Source of the DNA: Trichuris trichiura
Taxonomy: Eukaryota > Nematoda > Enoplea > Trichinellida > Trichuridae
Assembly (NCBI GenBank): GCA_037903355.1
Contig: JBAJFE010000032.1
Coordinates: forward strand, 620,001-684,000
DNA: 64,000 bases
Direction: 5' to 3'
Part shown: positions 1 to 10,581 of the stretch, piece by piece
Numbering within the stretch: position 1 is the first letter of the stretch
Layout of the letters: every line of letters begins with the position of its first letter
Made by a program: the position numbers and the translations under genes
The notes under the pieces: generated by a model
Seen by the model: only the letters and a program-made list of their open reading frames with translations
What the model was told of the DNA's origin: nothing
Databases searched by the model: none

Positions 1-321
1 TTTGACCGCCTCCCTTAAACAACTCTGGCAAGTTGTGAATGTCACAGTGGGATGATGTTGTGGTTTGCACTCAGTTGATGAATATGTTAGTCTCCTAACG
101 CACCGGCCAGTATTAATTCAAGGTACTTTCTTGTAAAAGATAAAGATAAATATCGCTTCACTCAATATTTTGCTATTGCGTTCTCCATACAGACAAGACT
201 TTCAAATGTGAGCGATATTGTGCAAGTTTTCTCTGAAACTGCCCTTCTGCCTTTACTCATGACGACAAACGATCGCCTCACTGTAAATCCCTGTAATTCT
301 ACCCGTCTGAGACAATATTTT

Positions 322-393
322 GTCCTTGCCTGGGCTCGAACCAGGGACCTTCTGTGTGTTAGACAGATGTGATAACCACTACACTACAAGGAC
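322..393 (-). tRNA. tRNA-Val (AAC)
   Basis: A 72-nt cloverleaf. The acceptor stem is GTCCTTG/CAAGGAC, the anticodon stem TCTGT/ACAGA closes the loop CTAACAC (anticodon AAC), and the T arm is CCTGG TTCGAGC CCAGG. The 3' flank on this strand has no TTTT within about 30 nt, so Pol III termination may be weaker than for the sister copy at 477-548. The two genes appear identical. Confidence 0.93.
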
Positions 394-476
394 ACATTTG
401 GACAATTATTCCGATGAAATAGAATAATAAATTCTAATGTCAGTTACTGTATCCGTTGTAACGCGAGAGTGCATGC

Positions 477-548
477 GTCCTTGTAGTGTAGTGGTTATCA
501 CATCTGTCTAACACACAGAAGGTCCCTGGTTCGAGCCCAGGCAAGGAC
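477..548 (+). tRNA. tRNA-Val (AAC), second copy
   Basis: Head-to-head partner of the copy at 322-393, with the same 72-nt sequence and anticodon AAC in the loop CTAACAC. A TTTT run follows at about 554-557 and could terminate Pol III transcription. The tRNA bodies are better conserved than the surrounding arms, which suggests both are under selection or were gene-converted. Confidence 0.93.
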
Positions 549-785
549 AAAAATGTTTTCTCAAACAAGAATACAATAACAGCGATTTACGGGGAGGCGA
601 TCGTTTGTTGTCGTGAGCAGACGGACAGTATCAGAGAAAACTTGCAAGATACTGGTTGCATTATGAAAGTTCTGTCTGTCTGGGAAATGCAATAGCAAAA
701 TATAGAATGAAGTGATATTTATCTTTATCTTTTACAAGAAAATACCTTGAATTAACACCGGCAGATGCGTTAGGAGACTAATGTG

Positions 786-1975
786 CAGTCGGCCCTCGTT
801 ATCCGCGGGGTTCTATATAACGCGATTCGTCCGGAGTGAAATAGTGCCGTCATCTTTTGCACGTCGGTACACGAAATAAAGCCTAGAACAGTCAGTGGTC
901 GCTAGTTTGAATGCGCCAATGTCAGTGAATGCGAGGACTTAGGTGCCATCGATGATGAGGTCATGGGCATAGCGAATATTGCCAAGGAGTTGGGAGGTGA
1001 GGGTTTCTCCTACATGATAGAAGATGATATCAGGGTGCACACAGAAGATTGTGGAGACCTGTTCACCAACGAGGAACTCGAGGAACCGATGCAATCACCT
1101 TTAGGCAGCAACGACGACGTTATGGAAGATACAGGAGCTCAAACATCCTCAGATTGGGCGCTGCAAAGGCATGCCAGTATTTTCAGGCAAGCGCAGGTCT
1201 TAAAGGATAAGATCACTGAATACGATCCATCCACGGAACGTGGCATTATGGTTACATGAGGAATAACGGCTTCGTTGAAGCCGCTACAAGATTTATTCGA
1301 TGAAACGAAGAAAAGGGGGAGACAGTTCGCAATAACAATGTTTTTAAATAAAGCTCCGACAGCTGCGGAGCCTTACGTTTTAAGGCGGGAAGTTTTGCTA
1401 CCAACAAGTTCAAGAAACCCTAGGATTGGCCGGTCTTTAGGGGATTTGTGCCCACTTACAGAAAGCAGATGAATTGTCTGATTCCTGACGCGCCAAACAT
1501 TTCTGCCCGTAGACGTTTTGTTCTATGTGGATGTGTTCCATGTGATGTTCACTATTTCTGCTTAAGTGGGCCTGTGCATTTTATATTTCCCCTGCTCTGT
1601 ACCCAGTCTGCGCACCAGCACATCGCTTAGCTCGTCAAAGCAAGGCGTTTCCTAGGCGTTAAAAAAAAACAGCATCTTGCTTTCATCCCTTCTTGTACCT
1701 GACGGCTTAGACTCAGATGGCTAACCTCATTGGACAAGCGCAGTTTCATTGATGTCATTATCTCGTGGCTAGATTCCGTAGTACCAAGCTTCGAAGGATG
1801 ACTAGGTATGATAACCGTTCCGAAAGGAATTCAAGGGGACAGGACGAAATACGCAGCTAGAATATAAGTTATTTAGCCTTTTTCATAGGGTATCCTATAT
1901 AACGCGGATTCAGCTTAAAGCGGTGAAACGCTCAAAATTTTGGACGAATTAACCGCGGACAACGAGGGCCGACCG
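786..1975 (+). mobile_element. Decayed pogo/Tigger-like DNA transposon
   Basis: The element is bounded by inverted termini: CAGTCGGCCCTCGTTATCC at 786 and its near complement ending in GAGGGCCGACCG at 1975. TA follows the right end and TG (probably a mutated TA) precedes the left, matching pogo-family TA target duplication. At 963-1259 a 98-residue reading frame, followed in another frame by 1275-1472, contains an FTNEELEE segment and a basic, Phe-ending tail typical of the acidic C-terminus of Tigger transposases. The DDE catalytic domain is absent, so the copy is non-autonomous. It inserted after the tRNA inverted duplication formed, because only one arm is split. Confidence 0.75.
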
Positions 1976-2060
1976 TATTCATCAACTGAGCGCAAACTGC
2001 AGCATTATCTCACTATGACATTCACAACTTGCCGGAGTTGTTCAAGGGAGGCGGTCAAAC

Positions 2061-4500
2061 ATGCAGCAAGCTGGTACAAGTCAACTGCAGCATGAAATAG
2101 CCCAAGAAAAACTGTAATCCGAAACACAGATATTTTTGAGAATTACTCACTTTGGCGCTTATCTAACCCAATTTTAAAGCAGCAGATGGCAACGAGAGGA
2201 TGAGCGCGGAAAAAAATTATAATAAGCGGTCGAGTTGAGATAGCGGTAGAAAAAAATTCGTAGTACTTAATCATTTTTTGTTGTTACTGGTTGCTGATGT
2301 GTCAGCATATGTTGTTTTGTTGATGTTTTTCTTTGTTGTAAGTTTGATTAAAAGATTAACCGTGCAAGTATTACAAAGCAGTCTTGCGTTTGCGTAAAAA
2401 AAGTGCACCCAGTGGCTATGAGGCAGAGTATCTGTAGCCATTATGAGCATAAAATTGTTAAACCTTTGCATATGATATAATGGGGTTTGCGGTCGTCGCG
2501 ATAGAACGAATAAATGTAACGTTATAGCTTACTTCAAGCGTTAATACATAAGCAGATTATACCTTTAAATGTTTTTGATCGTCGGGTAAATTTTACAGAA
2601 ATGAAATTTTTGTGTCTATGGCTACATGAAAAGTCGAGTGGAAGTTTCCCATCCAAGTTGTAGCGATTTTTGAATGGAAGCGTAGGTGTCATTTTTTCGA
2701 GTTGTACGTCATGCTTCCATTCATGCTGTCTAAAAACTCATTATTTATGATGAAAAGGAAGACAGAGTTGCTGACTGGCCACGTGTCGGCCTGAAAGCTC
2801 TGGACAATGACTTTTAACAACGCACTCGCCATGATCCAGAGTCGTGAAGAAGCTTTAAAGTTGCATTTAGTTGCATTTAGCCTGTTGAAATTAGCGAATC
2901 GCTTATTGGAAAAGTTTCAAGCAGCGGCATAACTGCAATCGTTTTTCAAGTGTTTTGCAGGGAGAATGAATTATGTCCAAAACTGCTGTGCTGTTTTCAG
3001 ATCAGGTACAGGTACTTTCCGGGTACTAAAGGGTTGCGTACTTAATTGAAGAAGTAACTGACATTACTACTTAACAAGAGGGGCTTTGAAGGTGGTCAAG
3101 GTCAGAACATTCTACGAAAATCATGCCGCAGTATTCATGCCTTTGCCTAAACTAACATGATCATTACTGTAACCTGCACATTGTTATATCCAGTACGGTA
3201 GCAGGCTGGAAGCTGTCTGCCCTATCGCGCTATAAATTGTATATATGCCCAATGCTGTAAGTCGCACCAAAACTATAACTTATGCCCTTATAGAATAAAA
3301 ATAGGAATGTCATGATAAGTACCGCTTAAACATAGCGGAAGTAATGTTTATATGCGATATTCCACAACAACTGGCTGCTTCCAGGTTTTATAACGCAACG
3401 TTCCCAGACCTAAAAGTTGAACTACGAAACGATTGCGTTTGCGCCAGGCGTTGGATGGTTTCTAAGTTTTGCATCTTGCATAGAATAGTAGCTAGGAAAT
3501 AAAACTAAATGCTTAGGTGCTTCGACGAGCGAAACAAATGGAAAACTTTGAACCCTGTCCTGAATATATTATTCGTACAAGTTAGCAATGTGCAGAAAAA
3601 GGCAGAAATTTCAATATTTCGGTCTCATTATAATTCTTGTACTATGACTTAGTCCGCAGCGGAGCCCGAAAAGCTAGATAGAAGTTCCCGTTGGCTTTGT
3701 GTGGTACGCAGCTAGTCTAATTATTTATTTCTATTTTTGAAAAGAAAGGGGAGATACGGTAGTCGTTAGAACCTGCACATATTCAGTTGGTCAAGTTGCG
3801 AATACTCACTTTTTGTTACACTGGTGCGCGATCAGCAATCTCTGTTTGTGGAAAACAGCACAACTGCTAATTGCAAAGATTAGCTAAAGCAATACGTAAA
3901 ACCTTGCAACTGGCTCCGTTTATTCTGCTGAAAGTTTTGCGAAGGGTTTAACTCGGTCGGGTAAGACGGTGTACTCCATTTTTAAAGGGGTACTACTGAT
4001 GCAACTAAAGCCTTGCGCCAAATCGTGTTTGTCAAAACATTGCACATTTTCATTTCACAGTAAAATCGTTGAGCAATGTTACCTTATTATCTTTTTACCT
4101 GAGAATCACTACTGCAGTGCTGTGAGCATAGTCGTTACTAGTCAGTGTGCTAGACGATGTTTCGTAGTAGACACCGTCGGCCACGTGCACAGGCGGTCAG
4201 GTCTTATGTAGTGGGTAACGTGATGATATCCCGACGAAGATATTAACAATGATATGCTGCGCGCTGACGACGATATGCTGTGAGTATTGTATTTATTATC
4301 GGAAATTTTTGTCATCCCTCTAGTTGTTATAAATGTTTATGTTTTTCTGGAATCAGCCGGGTAGTCCGCTTTCAATAGCTCCTTACCATTTAATAACGTA
4401 AGCCAAAGCAGCTTCTAAACTTCTGCGCAAAACGCAGCCTAGGTACAAAAATTCTCGAAACCAAAACGTTTGTAAGTGATCATTAATGGCTCACAAGTTT
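2061..4500. other. Intergenic, nothing recognised
   Basis: Only short unconvincing ORFs occur here. A 10-bp direct repeat (TTGCATTTAG twice) lies at about 2863-2882. I see no RNA gene, transposon termini or conserved protein. Confidence 0.6.
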
Positions 4501-4539
4501 TACATCTGTGTTTAATAAATACTCGCCACCTAATTTGTT

Positions 4540-5180
4540 CATATTTTCAGGAATGCGCCTAAGATATTTCGCGTCAGACTGGGCCAGCTGCAAGGCGATG
4601 CTTCATCCGTCGCCGTTGAATGATATGCGGTTTTGTATAAGAGAAAGCAAAAGCAGCATGTTTTATCTCACCGTGCGCAATCCGGTGGATACTGGCGCAC
4701 ATTTTGGCATAGCGTCCAGTTCAGTTAAATTTCCGGGACAGTGGTATTTCTTCCGGCAAAAGATATCACCCTATGCTGCGTACGATATCGCGACTTCATC
4801 AAATAATTGAAGTCGTCTGTTCTCCTGAAGAAACGCATCTCCCACGCCCACCTTTGTTCGCTACACTGCCTTTTTTGTTCAAACGAAAAATACGATATTC
4901 CCCCTTGCTTAAACGATATTTCGTTGCAACTTTCTGATCACGGATTGCACTACTTCAACGTGCGCAATGTGTTGACAAATGGCGCGCACCTTGCACCATG
5001 TCAAATTCTACGATATCCCATCCGTGATTGCATGGAAAGCAACTTACCAGATTAGTGGCCCTATTATTAACGATATTTCCATCTGCGTTCTACGATATTC
5101 TCATGCTGTACTTTGAAGTCGCCTGTTCTCCTGAATACTTACCTATTTCGTTGCAACTTTCTGATCCATGGTTATTCATT
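4540..5180. repeat. Cluster of degenerate short repeats
   Basis: Several motifs recur. GAAGTCGYCTGTTCTCCTGAA is at about 4809 and 5115. TTTCGTTGCAACTTTCTGATC is at about 4919 and 5146. Variants of TACGATATYC or ACGATATTTC occur at about 4779, 4890, 4913, 5010, 5069 and 5090. The GTGCGCAAT...GGCGCRCA block is at about 4672 and 4960. The two adjoining ORFs (4508-4810 and 4807-5055) resemble each other only because of these repeats. The GTGCGCAATGT-TTGACA block recurs at 59330, so this is a dispersed, decayed repeat family of unknown class. Confidence 0.5.
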
Positions 5181-6180
5181 GTTATGATATCAAAATAAAG
5201 AGAACCTATGAACTAGTGACTATGACACGTTCGAAAAAACGCGAGAAGGCCAGTTGATAAGACGCTACTGCTAAGTGTGCAGCACGTAATTTGTATAGTT
5301 TTAACCATTTAAATAACAAATACGATCTTTCAAGGGGCCCAAATATTAAAAAAGGCAGCCCGAACCACCTTCAACTTTACTAGCGCAGTTCGGAAAGCGT
5401 TTGATAAACAAACATGGGATAGCTCTGCCGCAAAGGTCGCTTTATTACGGTGTGACTAGCACAAAATTTTCAAAGGTGCATAGCCTCGTTTATAGTATCA
5501 GTGAAGACAGTGAAACTTTGACTACTCTCGCCGGTGGCCTGTCGGATCTTAAAACGTCTGAAAAGCTGAACTTCTGACTTTTGTTATTTTTTTATCTTTA
5601 TCGTGTTTTTGCTGTAAACGTACTGGATCTTTAGTCGTTTTTGCTAGCCCCCAGTTTACAGCTAATTTTGCGCAATGCTCTGCTCAAGGACCAGTCGGCG
5701 CGCCCAAACGCCAGTTAACAGCCCGCTATAATGCAGCCTTGCGTTTAAGCTCAGGCATGATTGCTTGCATGCTTTTTTCTTAGGAACACCGTTTGACATT
5801 ACTTGTGTTAAGCTTAAGGTGTTGAAGGATGGGCTCACGCTGAGCAGCGCCGAGACATCATCAAACATGAGTATCATGAAGGCCTGACGGTGGAATGTTA
5901 TTGTTGGAACCACTACGTTGCACTCTACCGAAGCAGTTCTCTGTAACTCACTGCACATTCAGGCTGACTAATTAAAGGTTGTCTGTTTCGCTCGCTATAC
6001 ACTGGTGATCTGCTCATTCCTCATCGCAAAGAAAGCTATACAGTTGTCGGAAGCCAGCACCGTTACCGACATTTCTATAACTCTCTCTGTCCCAGGCCTA
6101 TACGGCTGCTGAGCCTGAACTGTGATTTACTGGATTTCAGCTCTTCTTTCAATATCAGTGCATTCAGAATGAAGCGAGCA
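5181..6180. other. Intergenic, nothing recognised
   Basis: A 98-codon minus-strand ORF at 5662-5958 has no family features I recognise. The 3' part may belong to the 5' untranslated or gag portion of the adjoining Gypsy remnant, but no LTR could be found. Confidence 0.5.
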
Positions 6181-8580
6181 TGTTCGAGTTGGGCTTGCGT
6201 GTCATGTGGGAAGATCCCTCGTCGCAGCTATGCAACTTTGTCCTGACGCCTCACACAGCCAGCACCTTTCACAACCCTTAGAAAGACTAGCGGGCAACAT
6301 GTTGTTGTCAATGTGGATCAACTCGTCCTGCAAGCCCTTACTGCCGAAGAACTTGCCCACCCAAGTCATCAGCGTTCCTTCGGCACCTTCACAACTGGTG
6401 CCATCCTCACAAGTAGAGTGAGAGGATGCGATCTTATGACAGGTTTTCCTTACCTGTTCGCCCCACCGGCTCCAGGGAATACTACCCCCTTTCACTCATC
6501 GTCGTTGAGGAAAACACTCATTGTTTTCCATGCAGTCCATCATCAGCTAGCCATTACCGACCAAGCTGCTTGCCTTCGCTTAGGACCGATATCAATGCTT
6601 TCGCAAACGTCGTTTCAGTCAGCGAATGCGCATAGGCACAACCCCGTGTCAGGCGGGAAACGACAACCGCAGACGGCGCTGACAGCCGTCGATGCTGCCG
6701 TAGAACATGGTCGTTGCCTCTACGTGAATGGATGCCGCTCAGGCATTCATTTTCTTGTCGACGCGGGTGTAACAGTAAGCCTGCCATTTGCCCTGTTACC
6801 TAAATTAATCCTCAGAAATTCTTAAGCCACCCCCCTCGTTAGTGTTGCAGGTGGTTAGCGGCACGTCAGTAGTGGTCAGCAGCCAACAAACCATTGCGAT
6901 CTAGCTCAGGAATTCACCTGCGCTATAATGGATGCTTATGGTAGAGAGAGTATGCTCAGCAGTTATAGATGTAGGTCTAACTCAGCATCCATGTCTCATA
7001 GCCGAGCTCACGACTCAGCTTGCTTCTTCCCCATCTCAACTTATTCTGCAGGTGTCCTTTCGCGGCAGAACAAAATCTATCAATTGCTACAGCGTTTTAT
7101 AAACGCACAAGATCACTATGGTACAAATACTGCCCAAAAAGAAAGCTGCTTGGAATATGTGCACTATATTGAAACAACTGGACCGCTGATATTCGCAAAA
7201 GCTCACCGTCTCGCGCTAGAATGCCTGCACATTGCAAAGCAACACTTCGAGAAGTTCTTGCACCAAGGTATTGTTCGACCTTCAAACAGTAATTGGTTAC
7301 TATCTCTCAGCCTGGTTCCCAAACAACAGCCAAAGCAATGGTGGCTTGAACCGTTGTACTAAAACTGACCGATGTCTGTTTCCCAGCATTGCTGACTTCA
7401 ACAACGATCTTTGCGGGAAGATCATTTTCTCGAAAATCGATCTGGTACGTGCTTACTTCCAGATTCCAGTGCGTCCTGACGATGTTCTAAATGGCTATTA
7501 CTACTCCTTTCGGATGGTATGAACTCAGTATGCTGGCATATTCAGCTTAAGAAACGCTGCCGAGACATTTCAGCATTTCATCGACCACATCTTATGAGGA
7601 GTTGACAGTTGCTTTGCATATGTCCATGACATCTTGGCGGCCAGTCACTCGAAAGATCAAAATTCGTTCAACCGGCTTGAAGTCACATGGTCTGAAGGTC
7701 AAAGCAAAGAACGGCGTACTGGGCGCCAACTCACTCGTTTTTCTAGATCGACCACAACGGCATCCTACCTTCACCAGACCACCCAACAGCCATGCCAACT
7801 GACGCTTCGGAGCATGCAACTGGTGCTGTGCACTATAGTAGATTAGACTTGGCGACTGTTGGCATCTTTTTCCAGGCGTCGGCAAAATCTTCAAAAGTGC
7901 TATAGAACTTTCGGCAGAGAGTTACCGGGCACTTACGCCACAGTGAAGCATTTCCGGCCAATGATCAAAGGCCGCAAGTTCACCGCCTACATCGACCACA
8001 TACCGTGAAAATGGCTCAGAAGGTTTAACCGCGATATCGACCAGCTAGATCTGATCACGTCAATGAAGGTACAGTTGGGCCACATAAGCGGCACAGACAA
8101 CTCTGTCGCAGATGCTTTTTCTCTTAGAATTCTAGCTGAGACAGACAGCGCACCAATCCTGTCTGCAAATGGGTTGTCAGCTGCCCAAAGTAATAGTGCA
8201 GAGCTGCAATGGGTCAAACACCATTACTCTTCACGTCTCGTCCATGAATAGATAGGTTGCGCATTCTCGCTATGGAAAGACATTTCAATGCGAAAATCTC
8301 GAATCTGTGCCCTTGTGATGCTCAGATTAGCAGTGTTTTTCTCTCTTCACGACGTATCTCGTCAGGGTATCAAAGCCACCAGGCACTTCATGTCGACGCG
8401 TTATGTGACCTAGCACACAGAGGGATGCAACGTAGTGGACTCACGGTTTGCACAGGCATATGCGTTCAGTCATCCAGCGACGGCGTACACATCACGAAAC
8501 TTCTGCCATCGTCCAACGGCCAGTATGTACTGACAGCAGTAAATAGCTATACCTGTGTGGCGAAAGCCAAATTCTAGTTA
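6180..8580 (+). pseudogene. Dead Ty3/Gypsy retrotransposon (gag-pol remnant)
   Basis: Pol domains occur in canonical order but in shifting frames. An aspartic-protease-like segment lies at about 6700-6790, where the expected D-T/S-G reads FLVDAGV. The RT N-terminus is at about 7150-7330 (HYIETTGP, IVRPSNSNW, SLVPK). The RT core is at 7380-7620 (IIFSKIDLVRAYFQIPV, then a frameshifted palm in which the catalytic YVDD reads YVHD). An RNase-H-like stretch is at 7800-8000, followed by HISGTDNSVADA at about 8080-8115 and an integrase-like zinc-finger/core start at 8350-8580. There are multiple stops and frameshifts and mutated catalytic residues. No flanking LTRs were found, so it is an old truncated copy. 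Confidence 0.85.
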
Positions 8581-8983
8581 CCTCTTAAAAGTTTCTAAAC
8601 CTATTGCCAGAAACACACCACGTCACCCATAGGTGGCTTTAAGGAAACCTTCAACAATAAACAACAGCTGTTACTATCTTTGAAATGTGAGGGTAAAAGT
8701 TTATTGTGCAAAAGTTCGCAAGCAAATGCATCCTAAGCTGCTTCCTCTCAGTCATTATGCATTCGCTTTACGTTTGGTCCAATAATAGTCAAGTGAGTGA
8801 ATAACTATGCTAAACCCGAAGGAAGGTCGTACACGAGAAAACGTTGAGCTAAACGAGTAAACAGTAACTGATGCGTGCATATTCGAAAAGATAGCTAATA
8901 TAACGCTTAGGCCAACATGAGGTTAACAAGTCAGAGGCGTTGCCATTTTGCCTTCAGCATTCATTCCGCCAGGACAAAATTGG
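8581..8983. other. Intergenic; probable 3' UTR of the WSB-like gene
   Basis: There is no coding signal. On the minus strand an AATAAA hexamer (TTTATT on the + strand at about 8700-8705) lies about 280 nt past the WSB-like stop codon and could be its polyadenylation signal. Confidence 0.4.
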
Positions 8984-10581
8984 TCAGCAATCCCTGAACT
9001 GAAGTAATTCTTTATATCCTAAGTATAAGTGCAACTCTTTGGGCAGCAAACACTGCTGAAGTGTTTCCCAGGAAAATGTAGAGCGCAAAACTTTCCTACA
9101 TATAGCAGACAAGCGCTGCACTGATGTAGGCGTCGAACGTATCTCTAATATACCATCTGCTGAGCTAAGAATAAAAGACAAGAAGAGTTATACAGAAGTT
9201 CGAGCTTCACATTTACCAAACTGCGACGGACTTCCCATTCTTGAAGTAGCAAACTGAAGTGGGATCGCGCATCGGTGCCCTAGTGCAAGGAAACAGCGGC
9301 GATGATAAATTCCATACGCGCAATTTGCTGGAAAGAAAAGTTGTTCTAACGCTGAAGGGCGTAAAACGCACTCATACTTATCTGTGCAGATCGTTACAAT
9401 ATGTTCGCCGTCCGATGAGAATGATAAGCCGATTACTTTGTGGTGGGTGATGGCACGCTGATAACAGGTTAATGGCACCGGGAACTCATGACTAACAAAG
9501 TATTGAACAAGTGATGTATGTTAAGGGAAAAACAGACAAGATTTTAGCTTACGGTAGGGTTACCAATGGATAGTTGTTAACATGGTCAAACACTATGGCC
9601 ATGCTATCGCAAGAACAGGAAACGAGCAACGCCGAGTCAGGAGAGAAGTCGCAGTCAATAACACAACTTCCGAGCCGATATGAACTATGGGGACTACACC
9701 AGCAATTCGTACGCCAAACTATTAACTGAAAATGTTCAATTGTAGCCCATAAGCAAGCAGAAACTTCTTACTCTATGATCAGTGCCCCCACTGGCTGCCC
9801 AGCGGCCATTTGATGACCATGCGCAACAAAGAACGTGTTCGCCGCTTAAGTGATCCTTGAAAATCAAGCTTTAGATGCTCGAAACAAATTCCCACACTTA
9901 CTTTTAAGGTACGATACATATTACCACCATCGTAAAGGTCCCACAGTTTTAACGTTGAATCACCTGAACAGGACAGCAGCAAAGAATGCCATACTGAGTT
10001 ACGTGGCGAGAAGGCCAACTTTTCAATGGCATATCGATGGTCCAACAGCTCGACTAATAATTTCCCTAAGGAACAAAATTGGTACTTGGCTTCCATTGGG
10101 AGTTCACTGGCCAACCTGTTTCAGGCAAGTAAATTCGTATGGACCCATGTTTTAAGCCAACGGCCAAAAGCAACGCGTTCGTAGGGTCTTTTAGGCGAAC
10201 TCCGTGACCAAAGCCGAGTGGTGACGTATACTGGCTCAGGGAGCTGTTCCCAAAGCATAGTGCGGTAACTTGACTGGGACAGTTGATTTTACGCAGCCTG
10301 TAGTAGCAACGTTGGTCGCTGGACAAACACGCAGTATCAAAGTAGAAAGCCATTGGATAAAGACTAAAGCTGTCCCAAGTAGTGTCGTTTCTGTCGAGAC
10401 TTTTGCGATTCACCAAAGTGACGACAGTCGCCTCAGATGACCAGGCCAAAAAGGAATCGTCTGTCGAGATTGCGACAACCCGCCTTTGGAAGTTCCTTGC
10501 CAAAGCACAACAGCTCGGGATTCTGCGACGCCTATACGGAGCTATCAAATGGTTCAGTGTCCAAAAAAGCTCTGAAAACAT
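8984..10581 (-). CDS. WD40 repeat and SOCS-box protein, WSB1/WSB2-like
   Basis: Seven exons join in frame as complement(8984-9164, 9217-9327, 9378-9457, 9564-9725, 9772-9855, 9902-10065, 10116-10581). This gives 415 residues, close to vertebrate WSB1/WSB2 at about 400-420. Every intron is about 45-105 bp with GT-AG ends and consistent phase. WD-repeat signatures are visible: AVGLKHGSIRIY, LLSCSGDSTLKLWDL, CDFSPDSALLVSC, IGLSFSSDGEHIVT and NKLRVWNL. The C-terminus (SVQRLSAICRKVLR ... LPKELHLYLGYKELLQF) has the SOCS-box pattern, with the Elongin-binding LCR-like and Cullin-box PxP-like positions. WSB proteins are substrate receptors of Cullin-5/Elongin E3 ligases; the substrate here is unknown. 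The start is the first Met of a long open first exon, and an upstream start was not excluded. Confidence 0.85.

Larger units (their letters stand above)
1..2060. repeat. Inverted duplication carrying two tRNA-Val genes
   Basis: Positions 1-393 are repeated, inverted and moderately diverged, at 477-785 plus 1976-2059. The gap in the right arm is explained by the Tigger-like insertion at 786-1975. Matching landmarks are the GGCGGTCAAA/TTTGACCGCC ends (1-10 and about 2050-2059), the blocks around 85-105 and 765-780, and a tRNA-Val in each arm. An 83-bp unique spacer (394-476) lies between the tRNAs. The left arm may continue beyond the window start. This is either an inverted duplication of a tRNA locus or part of a foldback element that captured a tRNA; the sequence does not decide. 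Confidence 0.85.

Noticed and set aside
4508..5055. Two ORFs of 100 and 82 codons with mutual similarity
   Set aside because: The similarity comes from the underlying short DNA repeats, not from a conserved protein pattern.
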